A stretch of 64,000 nucleotides of DNA, from assembly GCA_015680685.1 (NCBI GenBank), contig MNCI01004743.1, positions 87,420-151,419 on the forward strand, read 5' to 3'. A program made the position numbers and the translations under genes. Below the pieces are notes generated by a model. It saw nothing but the letters and a program-made list of their open reading frames with translations. It was not told the DNA's origin and did no database searches. Source of the stretch: Gnetum montanum. Taxonomy: Eukaryota; Streptophyta; Gnetopsida; Gnetales; Gnetaceae. Positions 35,901 through 42,910 of this stretch are shown here, one piece after another; position 1 is the stretch's first letter, and each line of letters begins with the position of its first letter.

Positions 35901-38900
35901 TTTCTTCTTCTTAGATTCTACATTATCTTGAAACATTAAGGCCTCATCAACTTCTAGGTCAGATGATTTGCACTGCTTTTCGGGGAGCTGCAGAATTATT
36001 AAGTAAAACAGATGTTGGCAAATCTCAACAGTTGAATATAAAGATTGAACAGCTCTACCGTACAATTGCTTCCAGTTTGAAGTCACTTCAATGTAAGCTT
36101 TTAGCATTTTATTTGTTTCGATTTATCCCTTGTAAAAAGTAATTTTTTGTTCCTTTGAAAATTTTTTAAAAACTTGGAGGCGCAATTATTCCAAAATCAC
36201 ATTGCGTTAAAGATTACAGCAGCAGCTGAACCAAAGCCATCTCTAATGCAAAAACATCGACTTACACTGGTTGTCAGCCATCTAGTTTATTCAAACGCCA
36301 GAGCAAAGGCTCTCGTTTCTTGACGATAACAATATTTACCAGTTGCAAGCATAATGTCAACTCCTAGACCTGAACACCAAGTCATTCTGGGTTACCTATT
36401 GTGCGATGTTTTTCAAATATAACTAGATCCATGTTGCTGTCTTAAATAAAAATGGTTATGTACTCTATTTTCCAAAGAGTGCAACTGTTCTTTTCTTCGA
36501 AAAGTTTTCGTTTGTTTTCAACCATTTCATTTGTTCTACTCAAACTGCTTTAGGTGAGTAGTATTGGTATTTATGTATAACTCACTATGAATCTCTACAT
36601 GACATGCAATGTTGCACACTGATTTTTTTTTTTTTTTTTCTAGAGCTCATGGTATATCTCTCTTGTTTGTGGTTAGCTCCTCAGAGCACTTTGGTTGTTA
36701 CTTTAAAGTGGATCCTTGCCTTTCAGTATTTAAAACCAGGGAATACTGTAGATTATGATGCTGAATATTTCCCACAAGGCCATAAACTTTTGAAATTGTA
36801 ATTCTATGAATGGAATTCAATTTTATCCATTCTCGTTGGAATTGAACCTGTGACCTACAAGATGCAAGAACTAAGTCTTATCAATGACCTATAGCTTGAG
36901 GCACATAGTGGATAGCAGTTCTAAAATAAGGCTCTGGCATGTTGTGTATTTTTAGCAGCTTCCTGATTCTTGGGTGGTTATGGTTCACAAGTGGGTGAGC
37001 TGGTTGATTATGCTGAACGCATATTCATATACGATAATTTTTGTGCACTAGTTATTATGGATGTTTTTCCTTCTAGAGTTCTAGCAGCTTCCTGATTCTT
37101 GGTTGTTTATGGTTTGCGAGTGAGCTGGTTGATTATGCTGAATGCATATTCATGTACCATAATTTTTGTTTGCGCTAGTTATTATGGATCTTTTTCTGTA
37201 TAACTTCAAAAGGAGATAATTACCAAGAACAATCTCATTCATAACAAATTTAAAAGTTTTGGAAGATGCACTTATCACTGTAATTTTGGATGAGAAAAAT
37301 GAGGGATATTTGGAAATCTTACATTTACCCAAAAATTTGAATTTTGTAATAGTGTCTAATACATCAATGTCTTCTTATTGGTATTCAACTTCAGCATATA
37401 GGAATTGTTTCTTCTGAATGTCCTCTTCATGAATGTGAAGATTCATTTTCACATGTTTTCTGAGTGCCCAGATGCTCAATGTTCTTAGAAATAGACATTT
37501 AAAATTTGCAACTTTCAACCAAACATTAACAATATCATTCTTGGTGATCAATATTGCTGTTCTCTACATTTGAAAGTGTCTTTGACTACTTGTTCTTTAT
37601 TCTCTTTGGAAGTTTCGTTATGTTCCAATGGCAAGAATATAACTATGATCTTCCATTAGGAGTTTAACAGTAGATTCTTACCAACATACTTAGAAATAGA
37701 CCTCTTAAATTTGCAACAAATTTCAACCAAGCATTAATGATATCATTCCTAGTACCTTTCATTGCATTTTGAAGTGTCTTCAGTTGCTTGTTCTTTATTC
37801 TATTTGGAAACTTGGCTGTGCAGTTATAGGTGCATAACAATGAGGTGTTAGCTTAGTGGCAAGAGTCTTGACATGGAAATCCTATGTCATAATTTCAATC
37901 TAGGAGGCAACACAAAGTTATGGACAAAAAATTCTGTCAAAAGAATTTTGAAACAAGTGTGGTTCAATAGATCCAATAAGATCTTAGTAGATGTAATTAA
38001 AATTCAGATTTTTAAAGAGATAAGAGTGAAAACTTGTGAAGGTGCTTCTGAATGAAGGCAAGGCTAGATCCTTTTCCTTAGCATAGAGAGGAGGTTTTTC
38101 AGGCTTGGTTGTAAGGATAAAAATCTAAAAAGACATTTTCAAAACTATTGGGCCTTTCATTTTTGTATTTAGAATTTTTTTCTCTTTAATGATGATTTGA
38201 TGTACTTTGAATTTTTTAATTATTATTCATTATTTTTGGGGCTGGGACACTCCTCTATTATCGATGTTTCAAGTATTTCAAGTACCCTTTCATATAGAGG
38301 CTATAAGCACTGAAAGGTGCTTTCTAAAAATTATTTCTGTAATTGTTTAAACAGGGGATCAAATGCTTGATGATGCTGATGATTTTAATGATGATATGAA
38401 AAAGCTTTGCTCAGTATTTGAAGAGACAGAAAATTTGATAGTTTTTGCTGCATCCCTTCACAAAAAAATACAACATTGTGCTCGTCTTGAAGCGTGTATC
38501 TTTAACGATCATGTGGAATCAATACAAAGGGCTAAACAAAGAGATGAAAAAGTAATGGTATACTTTTCCTACCATTTGATTAGGAATTTTCCCAAATGTC
38601 TGGAAAACTAACATTTTTCGATGTACAGGTAACAAATTCAAAGCAGTTTGTTAGAGCTTATGAAAGAATGCCTGTTTCAGAACTTTTCCCTTCTCCATCT
38701 CTAAGACAGTCATGGAGGAAGGTGTTGACAATGGGCAATCAGTTGAATGGTCATGAACCATTATCGAGGGAAGTTGTATTCTCGTTCCACGACAAGCTGG
38801 ATGATAGACACTATGGAATCCCTGACGGAGAAATTTCATCCTCCACCGCTTCAACTCATTCAATGTACATTAGGGGGACCTCAAATGACTTGCGAGTAGC

Positions 38901-38925
38901 ATTTGCAGCCACATGCAGTGACTAG
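8868..38925 (+). CDS. RAB3GAP1-like: Rab3 GTPase-activating protein catalytic subunit-like gene (RAB3GAP1 family), 3' part, 9 exons
   Basis: Join of 8868-8954, 9063-9154, 9733-9895, 10022-10096, 26549-26594, 34551-34798, 35915-36092, 38355-38551 and 38629-38925: 460 codons plus TAG. All introns are GT/AG and all phases agree. Family landmarks in order are a basic LSLCINKKASVRKKH segment, NLMLLKKCKSLHAPLTQ, IPLMTQDMHEERQQAIEAL, SDMSAFKAANPQSVFEDFIR then WHSPVDW, LSERMSEPGNSWRQIWD, QRPLFDPDQEGEKILHYL, and a helical C-terminal part. In animals the catalytic subunit pairs with RAB3GAP2 and acts on Rab3 and Rab18 at membranes; a comparable vesicle-traffic role is inferred here. Animal proteins are near 980 residues, so N-terminal exons are missing and probably lie left of the window. 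The coding sequence shows no stops and looks functional. Confidence 0.9.
9063..9154 (+). CDS. Rab3GAP-like exon 2 (acidic linker)
   Basis: Acceptor TTCATTAAAG, donor GGCAG/GTGAAA. It encodes 30 codons plus 2 nt, an Asp/Glu-rich stretch (MDEGNAHQFDRDSEEQAED), typical of the poorly conserved acidic region before the GAP core. The phase (AG|G) fits the next exon exactly. Confidence 0.7.
9733..9895 (+). CDS. Rab3GAP-like exon 3
   Basis: Acceptor TTGCGGCAG, donor CTCAG/GTATAT. It encodes PSIKLGAYLSNGIKSVESS, then RKGSAGPAGNLMLLKKC and KSLHAPLTQ. The last part matches the family's G.L.LL.S...(H/Y).P.TQ motif just before the conserved catalytic region. Confidence 0.88.
10022..10096 (+). CDS. Rab3GAP-like exon 4
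   Basis: Acceptor TATTTATCCAG, donor CTAGAG/GTAATG. It encodes 25 codons including PLMTQDMHEERQQAIEAL, equivalent to the PMTED..EEQ...L motif of animal RAB3GAP1. Phase 0 at both ends. It is followed by the 16.5-kb intron. Confidence 0.9.
10985..11290 (+). mobile_element. Fragment of a different LINE: reverse transcriptase segment
   Basis: The + strand reads NSRWIMLISKMQGAIRISDF, then after one frameshift VLAERLKNVMPFI, VGFA-stop-GRQILDQIILIHQNF. These match the RT stretch W...LI.K......DFRPIS...K...K.LA.RLK..(L/M)P.I....V.F..GR.I.D.I in plant L1 elements. It differs from LINE-1 and LINE-2. Only about 100 residues remain, with a frameshift and two TAA stops. Confidence 0.65.
11291..13240. other. 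Intronic sequence without recognised features
   Basis: Mostly AT-rich. A C/T-rich run (11820-11880, with a CCCTCCCTCCCTCCC block) precedes a modestly GC-rich segment (11880-12130) with no recognisable frame. Confidence 0.6.
13240..13830 (-). pseudogene. Possible minus-strand coding remnant (coiled coil, then Gln/Tyr-rich)
   Basis: Minus strand 13821-13603 is open for 72 codons and is a Glu/Lys-rich coiled coil ending in a run of EEEEEQEE and KRKK. Further along the minus strand (13450-13270) a broken frame reads PQGNYKQFY-stop-QQQYY and SPQSQEQYY-stop-QW, again with TAG at Gln positions. I do not recognise the protein; it may be part of a retroelement gag or a dead gene. Confidence 0.25.
14733..14862. 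repeat. Short direct duplication beside a minus-strand TATA box
   Basis: GGTTCACTACATCAT.(T/A)CTATGATGACGTATG (from 14753 and from 14819) is duplicated with a 66-bp offset. Just left, TGGTATTTATAGGC reads as a TATA box on the minus strand. Each copy contains TGACGTAT, a bZIP-type core. Confidence 0.6.
15350..15589 (-). pseudogene. Solo copy of the LINE C-terminal HIRRTS cassette
   Basis: A 79-codon open frame on the minus strand reads SLRRHIRRTSAQCHPDAG, then AMQGLQQAASFMDTEEH and TLDLLHEL, then DCAC. It matches the C-terminus of LINE-2 (25605-25794) and the truncated copy at 31027-31251. The block is clearly GC-richer than its surroundings. No LINE 3' terminus or poly-T is seen at its lower-coordinate end, unlike the 31-kb copy. 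A TATA-like sequence on the same strand (about 15805-15812) lies 220 bp upstream. Function unknown. Confidence 0.6.
15590..16940. other. Intronic sequence, no gene recognised
   Basis: Positions 15800-15815 hold a minus-strand TATA-like motif (CTATAAATGCCC on that strand). The remainder is moderately AT-rich without conserved coding words. Confidence 0.5.
16945..17235 (+). repeat. Dispersed repeat family A, right half
   Basis: Closely follows 2195-2497: CCAAAATAAACCATAGATTC, ATTCTAAAATAATGCTAGAC, AATAATAAATAATTAGAAA, ACATATATAAAAGCTTTAAA and AATAGAGTACTAAGGT. It is abruptly replaced by a G-rich segment at about 17235. Confidence 0.65.
17236..17780 (+). other. G-rich insertion of unknown origin
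   Basis: A base-composition shift (GGGG runs, few A/T stretches) starts exactly where family A stops. An 88-codon open frame (17293-17556) and a minus-strand frame cover it, but neither resembles a known protein. The composition is similar to the ORF1 parts of LINE-1 and LINE-2, so a LINE ORF1 fragment is possible; I found no matching words. Confidence 0.35.
17855..17960 (+). mobile_element. tRNA-derived SINE-like element (copy 2)
   Basis: A box-A-like CCGGTTGATTGGGGCATG and a good box-B-like TAGGTTTGATCCCAGTG (17901-17917) are spaced as in tRNA-derived SINEs. Slightly downstream, CCTTGTCCCATCAAAATGGG (from about 18017) contains a small hairpin. The acceptor stem is absent, so this is not a functional tRNA gene. 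Confidence 0.35.
18194..18341 (+). repeat. 74-bp tandem duplication
   Basis: TTGGGCTTTTGAAAC...TTATAAATTTCCTAATATGGG is repeated head to tail (18194-18267, 18268-18341) with a handful of substitutions. Confidence 0.85.
18546..18800 (+). repeat. Three-unit tandem repeat, about 85 bp
   Basis: Units start near 18546, 18629 and 18717. Each has GAAAATAAATAATTA or a close variant, a CATAA..CTGGG(T/C)CAAGA segment and AGGAATTATTA..GGTATG.ATT. They are diverged copies. Confidence 0.75.
19503..20477 (+). pseudogene. LINE-2 ORF1 remnant (DUF4283-like domain with zinc-knuckle trace)
   Basis: An open 97-codon Gly/Ser-rich start (19503-19796) is followed by broken frames, then a 111-codon stretch (20142-20477) with DFLKMLAGFFGEFVKLNRYI, VNEVVLAMPLGDEKIRIEYE and GYAICGTNHSMIDC. 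The last resembles the CX2CX4HX4C knuckle of plant L1 ORF1p with its first Cys replaced by Tyr. This ORF would bind LINE RNA. Homologous to LINE-1 3240-3575. Confidence 0.65.
20958..21660 (+). pseudogene. LINE-2 endonuclease domain, disrupted
   Basis: Starts MKILSWNCRGQGTPYKRNTL (20958), nearly the same as LINE-1 at 4005. LIGDFNQHLYT-stop (about 21360-21393) carries the catalytic GDFN, and STWSNH, LSWIDHVW and LDHRSLSC (21500-21650) give the C-terminal motifs with the catalytic His in DH. Stops are mostly TAG. Confidence 0.75.
22190..23060 (+). pseudogene. LINE-2 reverse transcriptase domain, disrupted
   Basis: RVT_1 words survive: ALGLDGWPVEFFREF (about 22290), EINCSRIVLISK (about 22402), CPIRVCNTLI (about 22470), MGFVKGRYI (about 22567), IKLDIKKAYNTVSWDAL (about 22666-22716), GLR-stop-GDLLSP (22834-22860), and the core as YANDMMIF (22958). 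The second catalytic Asp pair is thus Asn-Asp, and the first Asp (LDIKKAY) is kept. In-frame stops at 22456, 22462, 22594, 22600, 22831 and 22843 fall at positions where the family usually has Gln. Confidence 0.8.
23690..23904 (+). pseudogene. LINE-2 zf-RVT-like region
   Basis: KFPRVWGWLTLWKNKLLEKI, then KVLLWLINHDMLLVWAMLQA and GLNISDMC align with LINE-1 7005-7110. The Cys/His pattern after GLN is lost to frameshift near 23850. Confidence 0.6.
24140..24740 (+). pseudogene. LINE-2 conserved C-terminal region of unknown function
   Basis: The broken frame reads ASSKIILPHGWGFQDAHVFF (about 24330-24390), GVIPKTTNG-stop, VVDVVDCYFVHSSNVSKLQ (about 24453-24510), LIFALWRSVVPTMPRPPRP (about 24618-24675). 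LINE-1 keeps the same order at 7500-7940. No known fold is recognised. Confidence 0.5.
24740..25560 (+). pseudogene. LINE-2 coiled-coil extension
   Basis: The + frame is dominated by Glu, Gln, Ala, Leu and Arg in heptad-like runs: LEVEVETVVQETKAAEEAVE, AKWMAREQEFVRQLSAVEKQ, LEDSLREQVGAELLLAKQRN, IDELQSQIRAELQREEECQE. Several TAG codons interrupt it, mostly where Gln or Trp would fit. LINE-1 has no equivalent. A 35-bp sequence at 24565-24599 recurs exactly at 25292-25326, within the coil. Confidence 0.6.
25605..25794 (+). pseudogene. LINE-2 terminal HIRRTS cassette
   Basis: Within an open stretch (25582-25794): TWSALHRHIRRTSFWLHLDG, SNDDFARKEVVFKDFQEV and FVDFEQHWEVLNDI, then a TGA stop. It is the C-terminus of the element's long ORF, and related copies are at 15350-15589 (minus) and 31027-31251. 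The short (about 65-residue), mostly helical-looking sequence is of unknown function; the position after a coiled coil suggests an oligomerisation or binding tail (inference). Confidence 0.6.
26549..26594 (+). CDS. Rab3GAP-like exon 5 (46-bp microexon between giant introns)
   Basis: Acceptor GATTAACAG, donor CCTCAG/GTGATT. It encodes GKNMYAQLEQEILAS plus one nt and joins the next exon to give LASDMSAFKAANP. It sits between introns of 16.5 and 8 kb. Phase continuity and family similarity support it. Confidence 0.85.
26700..26955 (+). repeat. Direct duplication of about 110 bp next to exon 5
   Basis: TGATG.ATTACAAGCGAATTATG through TGTCCATTCTAAAATTTATA occurs at about 26715-26821 and 26858-26951, with small differences and a short deletion in the second copy. 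Confidence 0.75.
31027..31293 (+). mobile_element. 5'-truncated LINE: HIRRTS cassette plus LINE 3' terminus
   Basis: Open from 31027 to the TAG at 31249-31251: ESSWGELRRHIRRTSAKFHP, DAGDSSADRRRREAAMQGI, QQAANFIDTEEH and LDLLHELEQPQCACR. It is followed directly by TAATACAAACCCGAACATTC, CTC and an A-run (31276-31293), the terminus shared by the window's other LINEs. It is the best-preserved cassette copy, GC-rich and free of stops, so probably the youngest. An ambiguous base sits at 31239 in the last codons. Confidence 0.7.
31300..31920 (+). repeat. Dispersed repeat family A, second full-length copy
   Basis: Starts right after the LINE A-run. Matches 1880-2490 in order: TTTAGCACATATCAAGACG, CATTACTATTTTCATCAAAT, TTGAACATTAAAATTTCATG, CTAGTCTACCAAATTTGAGG, AAAACTAACCATTGCTCATC, AATATTAAACAATTAGAAAA, and ACATGTATGAATGT at the end. 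Divergence is high. Confidence 0.5.
32560..32960 (-). mobile_element. LINE fragment, minus strand: zf-RVT region
   Basis: Minus strand 32956-32765 is open: GRLTTKEYFWSRSIIQDNSR, NFCSQGQETINHLFCQFSF, then MWPTILAVVRVN. The C..C.......H.LF..C spacing and RLTTK.....RGII are typical of zf-RVT after plant LINE reverse transcriptases. Weaker words of the following tail continue to about 32560. Confidence 0.65.
33430..33690 (-). mobile_element. LINE fragment, minus strand: ORF1 DUF4283-like piece
   Basis: Minus strand 33682-33422 is open for 86 codons: WHSQVFYNFGHFIVESLAFA, then KKISGKAVFRKILRFGIF, a YEQVFRKIIYKGIFIQLEPF segment and ENEELQLDEKH. The W......G..IGE...FD..T....R....R order of plant L1 ORF1p is recognisable. 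With 32560-32960 it may be one element with its middle deleted. Confidence 0.4.
34107..34290 (+). repeat. Direct duplication upstream of exon 6
   Basis: GATGTTTTGGACACAAGGGA...CCATGCTTGGCCATT.CCC occurs at about 34110 and 34242 (offset 132 bp). Between them are CCATGGGTCC repeats (34155-34178). Confidence 0.8.
34551..34798 (+). CDS. Rab3GAP-like exon 6 (catalytic core)
   Basis: Acceptor AATGTTTGCAG, donor GAAAAG/GTAATC. It encodes DMSAFKAANPQSVFEDFIRW, HSPVDWIENHANETSGNGW, LSERMSEPGNSWRQIWDKC and QRPLFDPDQEGEK. This is the most conserved part of RAB3GAP1, matching DM.SFKAANPG...EDF(I/V)RW.SP.D, LS.RM....N.W...W, and P...Q..LFD...E.EK. The Arg in QRPLFD is a candidate catalytic position; assigning it needs an alignment. 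Confidence 0.97.
35915..36092 (+). CDS. Rab3GAP-like exon 7
   Basis: Acceptor TTTTCTTCTTCTTAG, donor CTTCAAT/GTAAGC. It encodes ILHYLETLRPHQLLGQMICT and AFRGAAELLSKTD, then a helix ending LYRTIASSLKSLQ, equivalent to VLHYL....P..L........A in animal RAB3GAP1. It ends one nt into the next codon. Confidence 0.93.
36830..36890 (-). mobile_element. tRNA-derived SINE-like element (copy 3, minus strand)
   Basis: On the minus strand CATTGATAAGACTTAG (box-A side) is followed by CACAGGTTCAATTCCAACGA (box B, 36834-36852). The box B is close to the RGTTCRANYC consensus. No full cloverleaf can be formed. Confidence 0.35.
37840..37935 (+). mobile_element. tRNA-derived SINE-like element (copy 4)
   Basis: GTTAGCTTAGTGGCAAGAGT (37847, box A) and ATAATTTCAATCTAGGAGGC (37889, box B) are correctly spaced. 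It aligns with copy 1 at 2510-2570 across the whole tRNA-like part. Confidence 0.45.
38355..38551 (+). CDS. Rab3GAP-like exon 8
   Basis: Acceptor TTGTTTAAACAG, donor GATGAAAAA/GTAATG. With the T from exon 7 the first codon is TGG. It encodes DQMLDDADDFNDDMKKLCSV, FEETENLIVFAASLHKKI and LEACIFNDHVESIQRAKQRD, a charged, helical region corresponding to the C-terminal helices of the family (E.E.L...A.SL..KF). Confidence 0.9.
38629..38925 (+). CDS. Rab3GAP-like terminal exon 9
   Basis: Acceptor TTCGATGTACAG after a 77-bp intron; the frame runs to TAG at 38923-38925. It encodes 98 residues: RAYERMPVSELFPSPSLRQS, WRKVLTMGNQLNGHEPLSRE, VVFSFHDKLDDRHYGIPDG, MYIRGTSNDLRVAFAATCSD. Animal homologues end with a comparable pattern (E(F/Y)ILR....RP.PYS). 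The 3' UTR is AT-rich and probably ends before 39300; no clear AATAAA was found. Confidence 0.93.
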   Translation, partial: VTNSKQFVRAYERMPVSELFPSPSLRQSWRKVLTMGNQLNGHEPLSREVVFSFHDKLDDRHYGIPDGEISSSTASTHSMYIRGTSNDLRVAFAATCSD

Positions 38926-39319
38926 AGCATTTCATTCTTTTGATATTCGTAACGGTGAATGTCTTTCTTCTTTTATTGTATAGAAAAATTTTATTTGCAG
39001 GCAGTTATATTGATTAGCTTCTTCAATTAATTATTTGATAATAGTGAGTCATCATGACGGCCACTTTAACCTGGATTTCATGAAGGCCATCTCTCCCGGC
39101 ATTCAGAAGTTCAATGTCAGTGAGAAATTATTCATGTAACATTTGCATTTGTAGAGCGAGATTCGCAAGGATCATTTTGACATTTCCTGTGCTATAACTT
39201 TGCGAGGCTTGTCAAAATATGAAATATATGTAATCCTTTTTACTTGTTGAGTAAAATATGAAATATATAAATATTTCGAGCTTGATAGTGAACTACTTTG
39301 AGAGGCTCTGTATCAGGGA

Positions 39320-40010
39320 TGAGACGTATTGCTTTTGGAAACGTACGGACAGCTTTATAAAAAAAACATAAATATTTTGAGATGACCGGTATTTTAATTA
39401 ACAAAGTACGAATTTACACGTAAGTTAACGTATAAAGTTTGGCTGGGAAGAGGGTAACCTTAACGTAAATGATACCATACACTTAAAAGCCATGGAAAAA
39501 ATTTGGATTAATTTTTAAGTTTTGAATTTACAAATCCAAGAAATGGGCGGCACAAATGAAGATATGATGAATTTAAAGGAAACATGAAGCTATTGTGTGG
39601 TAATAAGATTTGGAATTGGCCTGATTATTTCTCTTTTTGGAAACGTACATACAGCTTTTGTTTTTTTAAAAAAACATAAATATTTTCAGATGACCGGTAT
39701 TTTAAGGTAAGGGATTCTATTTTACCCTTCTTTTCCAAAGCTATGGGCCTTTTCTTCAATGCTAGGCATTCATTTACTGCCTGAAATGAGGAATACGAAA
39801 TAGGGAATTAAAGAAAATGCAAATGTACAAGTAAGTTAACATATAAGCCTCATGTAAATCATACCATACATTTAAAGCCATGGAAGAAATTAGGATTAAT
39901 TTTTAAGTTTTGAATTTACAAATCCAAGAAATGGTTGGCACGAAGATGATAAATTTAAAGGAAACATGAAGTATTTTGTGGTAATAAGATTTGGAATTGG
40001 CATGACTTTC
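39320..40010 (+). repeat. Diverged tandem duplication just past the Rab3GAP 3' end
   Basis: TTTTGGAAACGTAC.(G/T)ACAGCTTT, ACATAAATATTTT.AGATGACCGGTATTTTAA and CCATGGAA.AAATT.GGATTAATTTTTAAG occur in the same order in two units (about 39333-39625 and 39637-40003). The second carries an extra insertion around 39710-39810. Confidence 0.85.
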
Positions 40011-41398
40011 TCTTTTTGATATTCTTAGATAGCTTGAACCTTTGAACCTGATACATTTTTTTACCAAGCAATTGTTCTTATCATATCAGTATGGTAAGAA
40101 TAAAAGATGGTGATGTTTTATCCTTATTTGTATATTTTGTTTCATTAGGATCATGATTGGCTGATACCTTTGAGAGAAATCTATTGCATCTATAAATTAT
40201 CAGTTTTGAGAGGTAGTATTTTCCTTGCAAAATTTTTGAGCTTGAAAATTTATTACCAAAAAACTTCTATTATTAACAACAATAACAATAAAAACTTTCA
40301 AATGAAGAGAGATAGCCACACTTCATGGAGATGATTCAAGAAAACCAGTTTCACAATTCCTTCTTGTTTTTTTCCCTCTTGCATTAGTGAAGCATAGCTC
40401 ATTTAATTTGAAAATAATTGACTATAATTATTCATTTAAACAATTTTTTATAAATCCATATTATTTTTATCAAATATCATGATAAGTTTAAACATTAAGA
40501 TGGAATATAAGAATCCTAGGCCATTTTGGCAACTTTTTCATCAACAAGGCCAAAAAACTTGAAATTTTGATTTTTCAACAATTATTTCCTACAACTCTCT
40601 ACATGATGCATGTGCCTTTATTGTAGAGTACAATTGAATGCTAGAGTTAAAGTTGATTAAACTATGAAATTTATCAAAGTGATAAAATTTCCCTTTGATC
40701 AATAAATTTTGTCAAGTGTATACCAAGTGTTTGTTTGTGACATGTAAGTGTTGGAAAACCACTCTAGCTTGGTGGTTCTAAGGAACAATAAGGCTCCACC
40801 CTATAGTGCCTCTCTATGTTCCTCTCATCATCCCCTCATTGATAGAACTACATTGGATCTAATTATGCAATGGTTGCAGATATCTAGGACAACCTAGATT
40901 GAATAGTTTAGGTACAATTTTGCACCAAACCTTATATTGGATCATGAGGGGTTAGGGGTTAAGGTACCCCTTGTAGATACATTGTCATTTCCCATCAATG
41001 ATGTCTACAGGGTTATTTGTTTGTTTGCTTATCCTTGTTTGAAGTTGCAAAGGTTCTCCTTGAAGTGTATATACAACTTATGAGTTTCCAAGTCAGTGGG
41101 TGCTCCCTTCCAGATAAATGAAGTGGATGCATTGCTCAGTTAGAGAAGTAGTCCCCAAGTCTTTTTCCATGGATCCACTAAATGTAAGGAAATTTCTTGA
41201 GATGTGTAACACCTCTATTAATTATTGATAAAATTCTATATATAACTAATAGAGATGCTACAAAACCCCAAGCATCTTGATTTAACCTTGATTTACTAAC
41301 TCAAAAGAAAGCAACAAAATAGATAAAAATTATTAATTAGGAGCATAAATACAATAAAGCCTTATAGTGCAGCAAAATCACATAGTCCTCGCATACAT
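40010..41398. other. Intergenic AT-rich DNA, nothing recognised
   Basis: No coding words, LINE motifs or strong repeats were noticed. Confidence 0.5.
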
Positions 41399-41668
41399 AA
41401 TTAAACTAGCATACATATATATATATAAATTGGTCGAGATGATTTTTTAAAAAAATGATGTTAACTAAGCCCAACTACTGAACGAAGTAACAAGATAACT
41501 AAAAACGGAATCACTCATCCCTCCTCTATTTCTCTACCACTTACCCAATTGAGTGTTACCCTCTAGGTCAAGTTTGCTCTTTCTTTGTTTGTTCATGGCG
41601 TTTTTAAATCATTTTTTTAAAATCATCTTGGCCAATTTATATATATATATATGTATCTAAGCTAGTGG
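41399..41668. mobile_element. MITE-like element with long terminal inverted repeats
   Basis: The left arm (about 41403-41458: CTAGC.TACATATATATATAT, AAATTGGTCGAGATGATTTT, TTAAAAAAATGAT) is the near-perfect reverse complement of the right arm (about 41612-41668: ATCATTTTTTTAAAATCATC, TTGGCCAATTTATATATATA, ending GCTAG). The arms are about 55 bp around a core of about 150 bp without coding capacity. Size and layout suit a MITE; no target duplication could be defined. Confidence 0.55.
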
Positions 41669-41669
41669 A

Positions 41670-42282
41670 GCAGGCTATGAGTAGAATTTAATTATTTTTT
41701 ATTTTTTAAGTTATCATCACTATTTACATTCCAAATAATATATACTGGTAAACATAAATTGGTTAAAATAAAAGTTTATATATTTCATATATGTTGATGA
41801 AGGAATACATTGCACAATTATTTCAACAAACATTACAGAGCTGTATAATAGGATCGAGCAAAAGACAAAATATAATGATAAGTGTGAACTTAATATGCTT
41901 AATTCTCCAATTGAGCAAAACGAACTTCCTATGCAATTCGATGTTTAGCATCTGAAATCTTTCTGTATCTTTGCAAATAGAAAGGAAAATGAATCTTTAA
42001 AGAATCAATGGTCTTGACTCCAGATAATGCAACAAACATTAGAGCCGTAAGTTCTCTTGTGTAGTGGTTTCGTAGGCTATCAGTAGAATTTAATTATTTT
42101 TTTATTTTTTAAGTTATCATCACTATTTACATTCCAAATAATATATATTGGTAAACATAAATTGGTTAAAATAAAATTTTATATATTTTGTATATGTTGA
42201 TGAAGGAATACATTGCACAATTATTGCAACAAACATTACAGAGCTTTATAATAAGATTGAGCAAAAGGCAAAATACAATGCC
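41670..42282 (+). repeat. 200-bp direct repeat, two copies 405 bp apart
   Basis: From GGCTAT.AGTAGAATTTAATT through TTACATTCCAAATAATATAT, TGATGAAGGAATACATTGCA and AGAGCT(G/T)TATAATA: copies at about 41675-41878 and 42078-42282, with few differences. Confidence 0.85.
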
Positions 42283-42399
42283 TCTATCTGCAAAATTTTA
42301 TGCTTAAAACATACATTCAAACAAAGCTACTCAAGAAACATATTGGCCTAATTCATATATAAATTTTATCCAAAAAACAAAGAAACCTAAATGAAGGGA

Positions 42400-42910
42400 T
42401 CTTTTTAACTATTAAACAAAAATTGTATTATGATTGTCGATGGTGTGTGCATGTCGTGGCCCTCGATATTAAGCAAGGATGCAGCAAGGGTTGACTGGCC
42501 TACTGCCTTGGTTGAAGAAGGGCATGCTGATGAGCTTGTTATTGCACCTGAAGCATGGGCCACCATCGTAGGTGCCTTTCCAACGCTTTGGTAGAGCTCC
42601 GAAGCTAGCGTCATCGAAGCTGGTTTAGTTGGGCTAGGTGGTTTGTAGCAGCAATTGCAGATGGAGATGAAGACAGAATGGAAATGGAATTTTCATTCCC
42701 ATTCCCATTCCCATTTTGCATTTGGTTGCATTTGGCCTTTTTATGTGTGCAACGGGAATATGAAAAGCTATGGCTCTTTGGTTTACATTCTGCGCAACGG
42801 GAATACAAAAAGGTGTGGCTCTTCGGTTTTTTTTTCCCATTTTATGGGATCTTACGTGGCATGTGATGTGGAGGGCAACAAATGCACTCTCCCCTCCCCC
42901 CTATCCTGCG
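42400..42910. other. Moderately GC-rich block with short tandem motifs, origin unknown
   Basis: A TTCCCA/TTCCCATT run (42690-42715) is followed by GCAACGGGAATA..AAAAG.TATGGCTCTTTGG in two units (42749 and 42796). The minus frame 42614-42405 is open for 69 Ser/Ala-rich codons but resembles no family I know. It may be a fragment of a gene or a DNA transposon. Confidence 0.35.

Larger units (their letters stand above)
36093..38354 (+). other. Intron 7 (2,262 bp) with tandem duplications and SINE-like elements
   Basis: TAGCAGCTTCCTGATTCTTG...TTATTATGGAT is duplicated (36955-37068; 37082-37192). A second, more diverged pair (37478-37620; 37687-37815) shares CTTAGAAATAGAC..TTAAA and CTTGTTCTTTATTCT.TTTGG. 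SINE-like elements lie at 36830-36890 (minus) and 37840-37930. Confidence 0.7.

Noticed and set aside
42405-42614. 69-codon Ser/Ala-rich minus-strand frame as a gene
   Set aside because: No start context, no homology and no continuation; retained only as an unexplained block.
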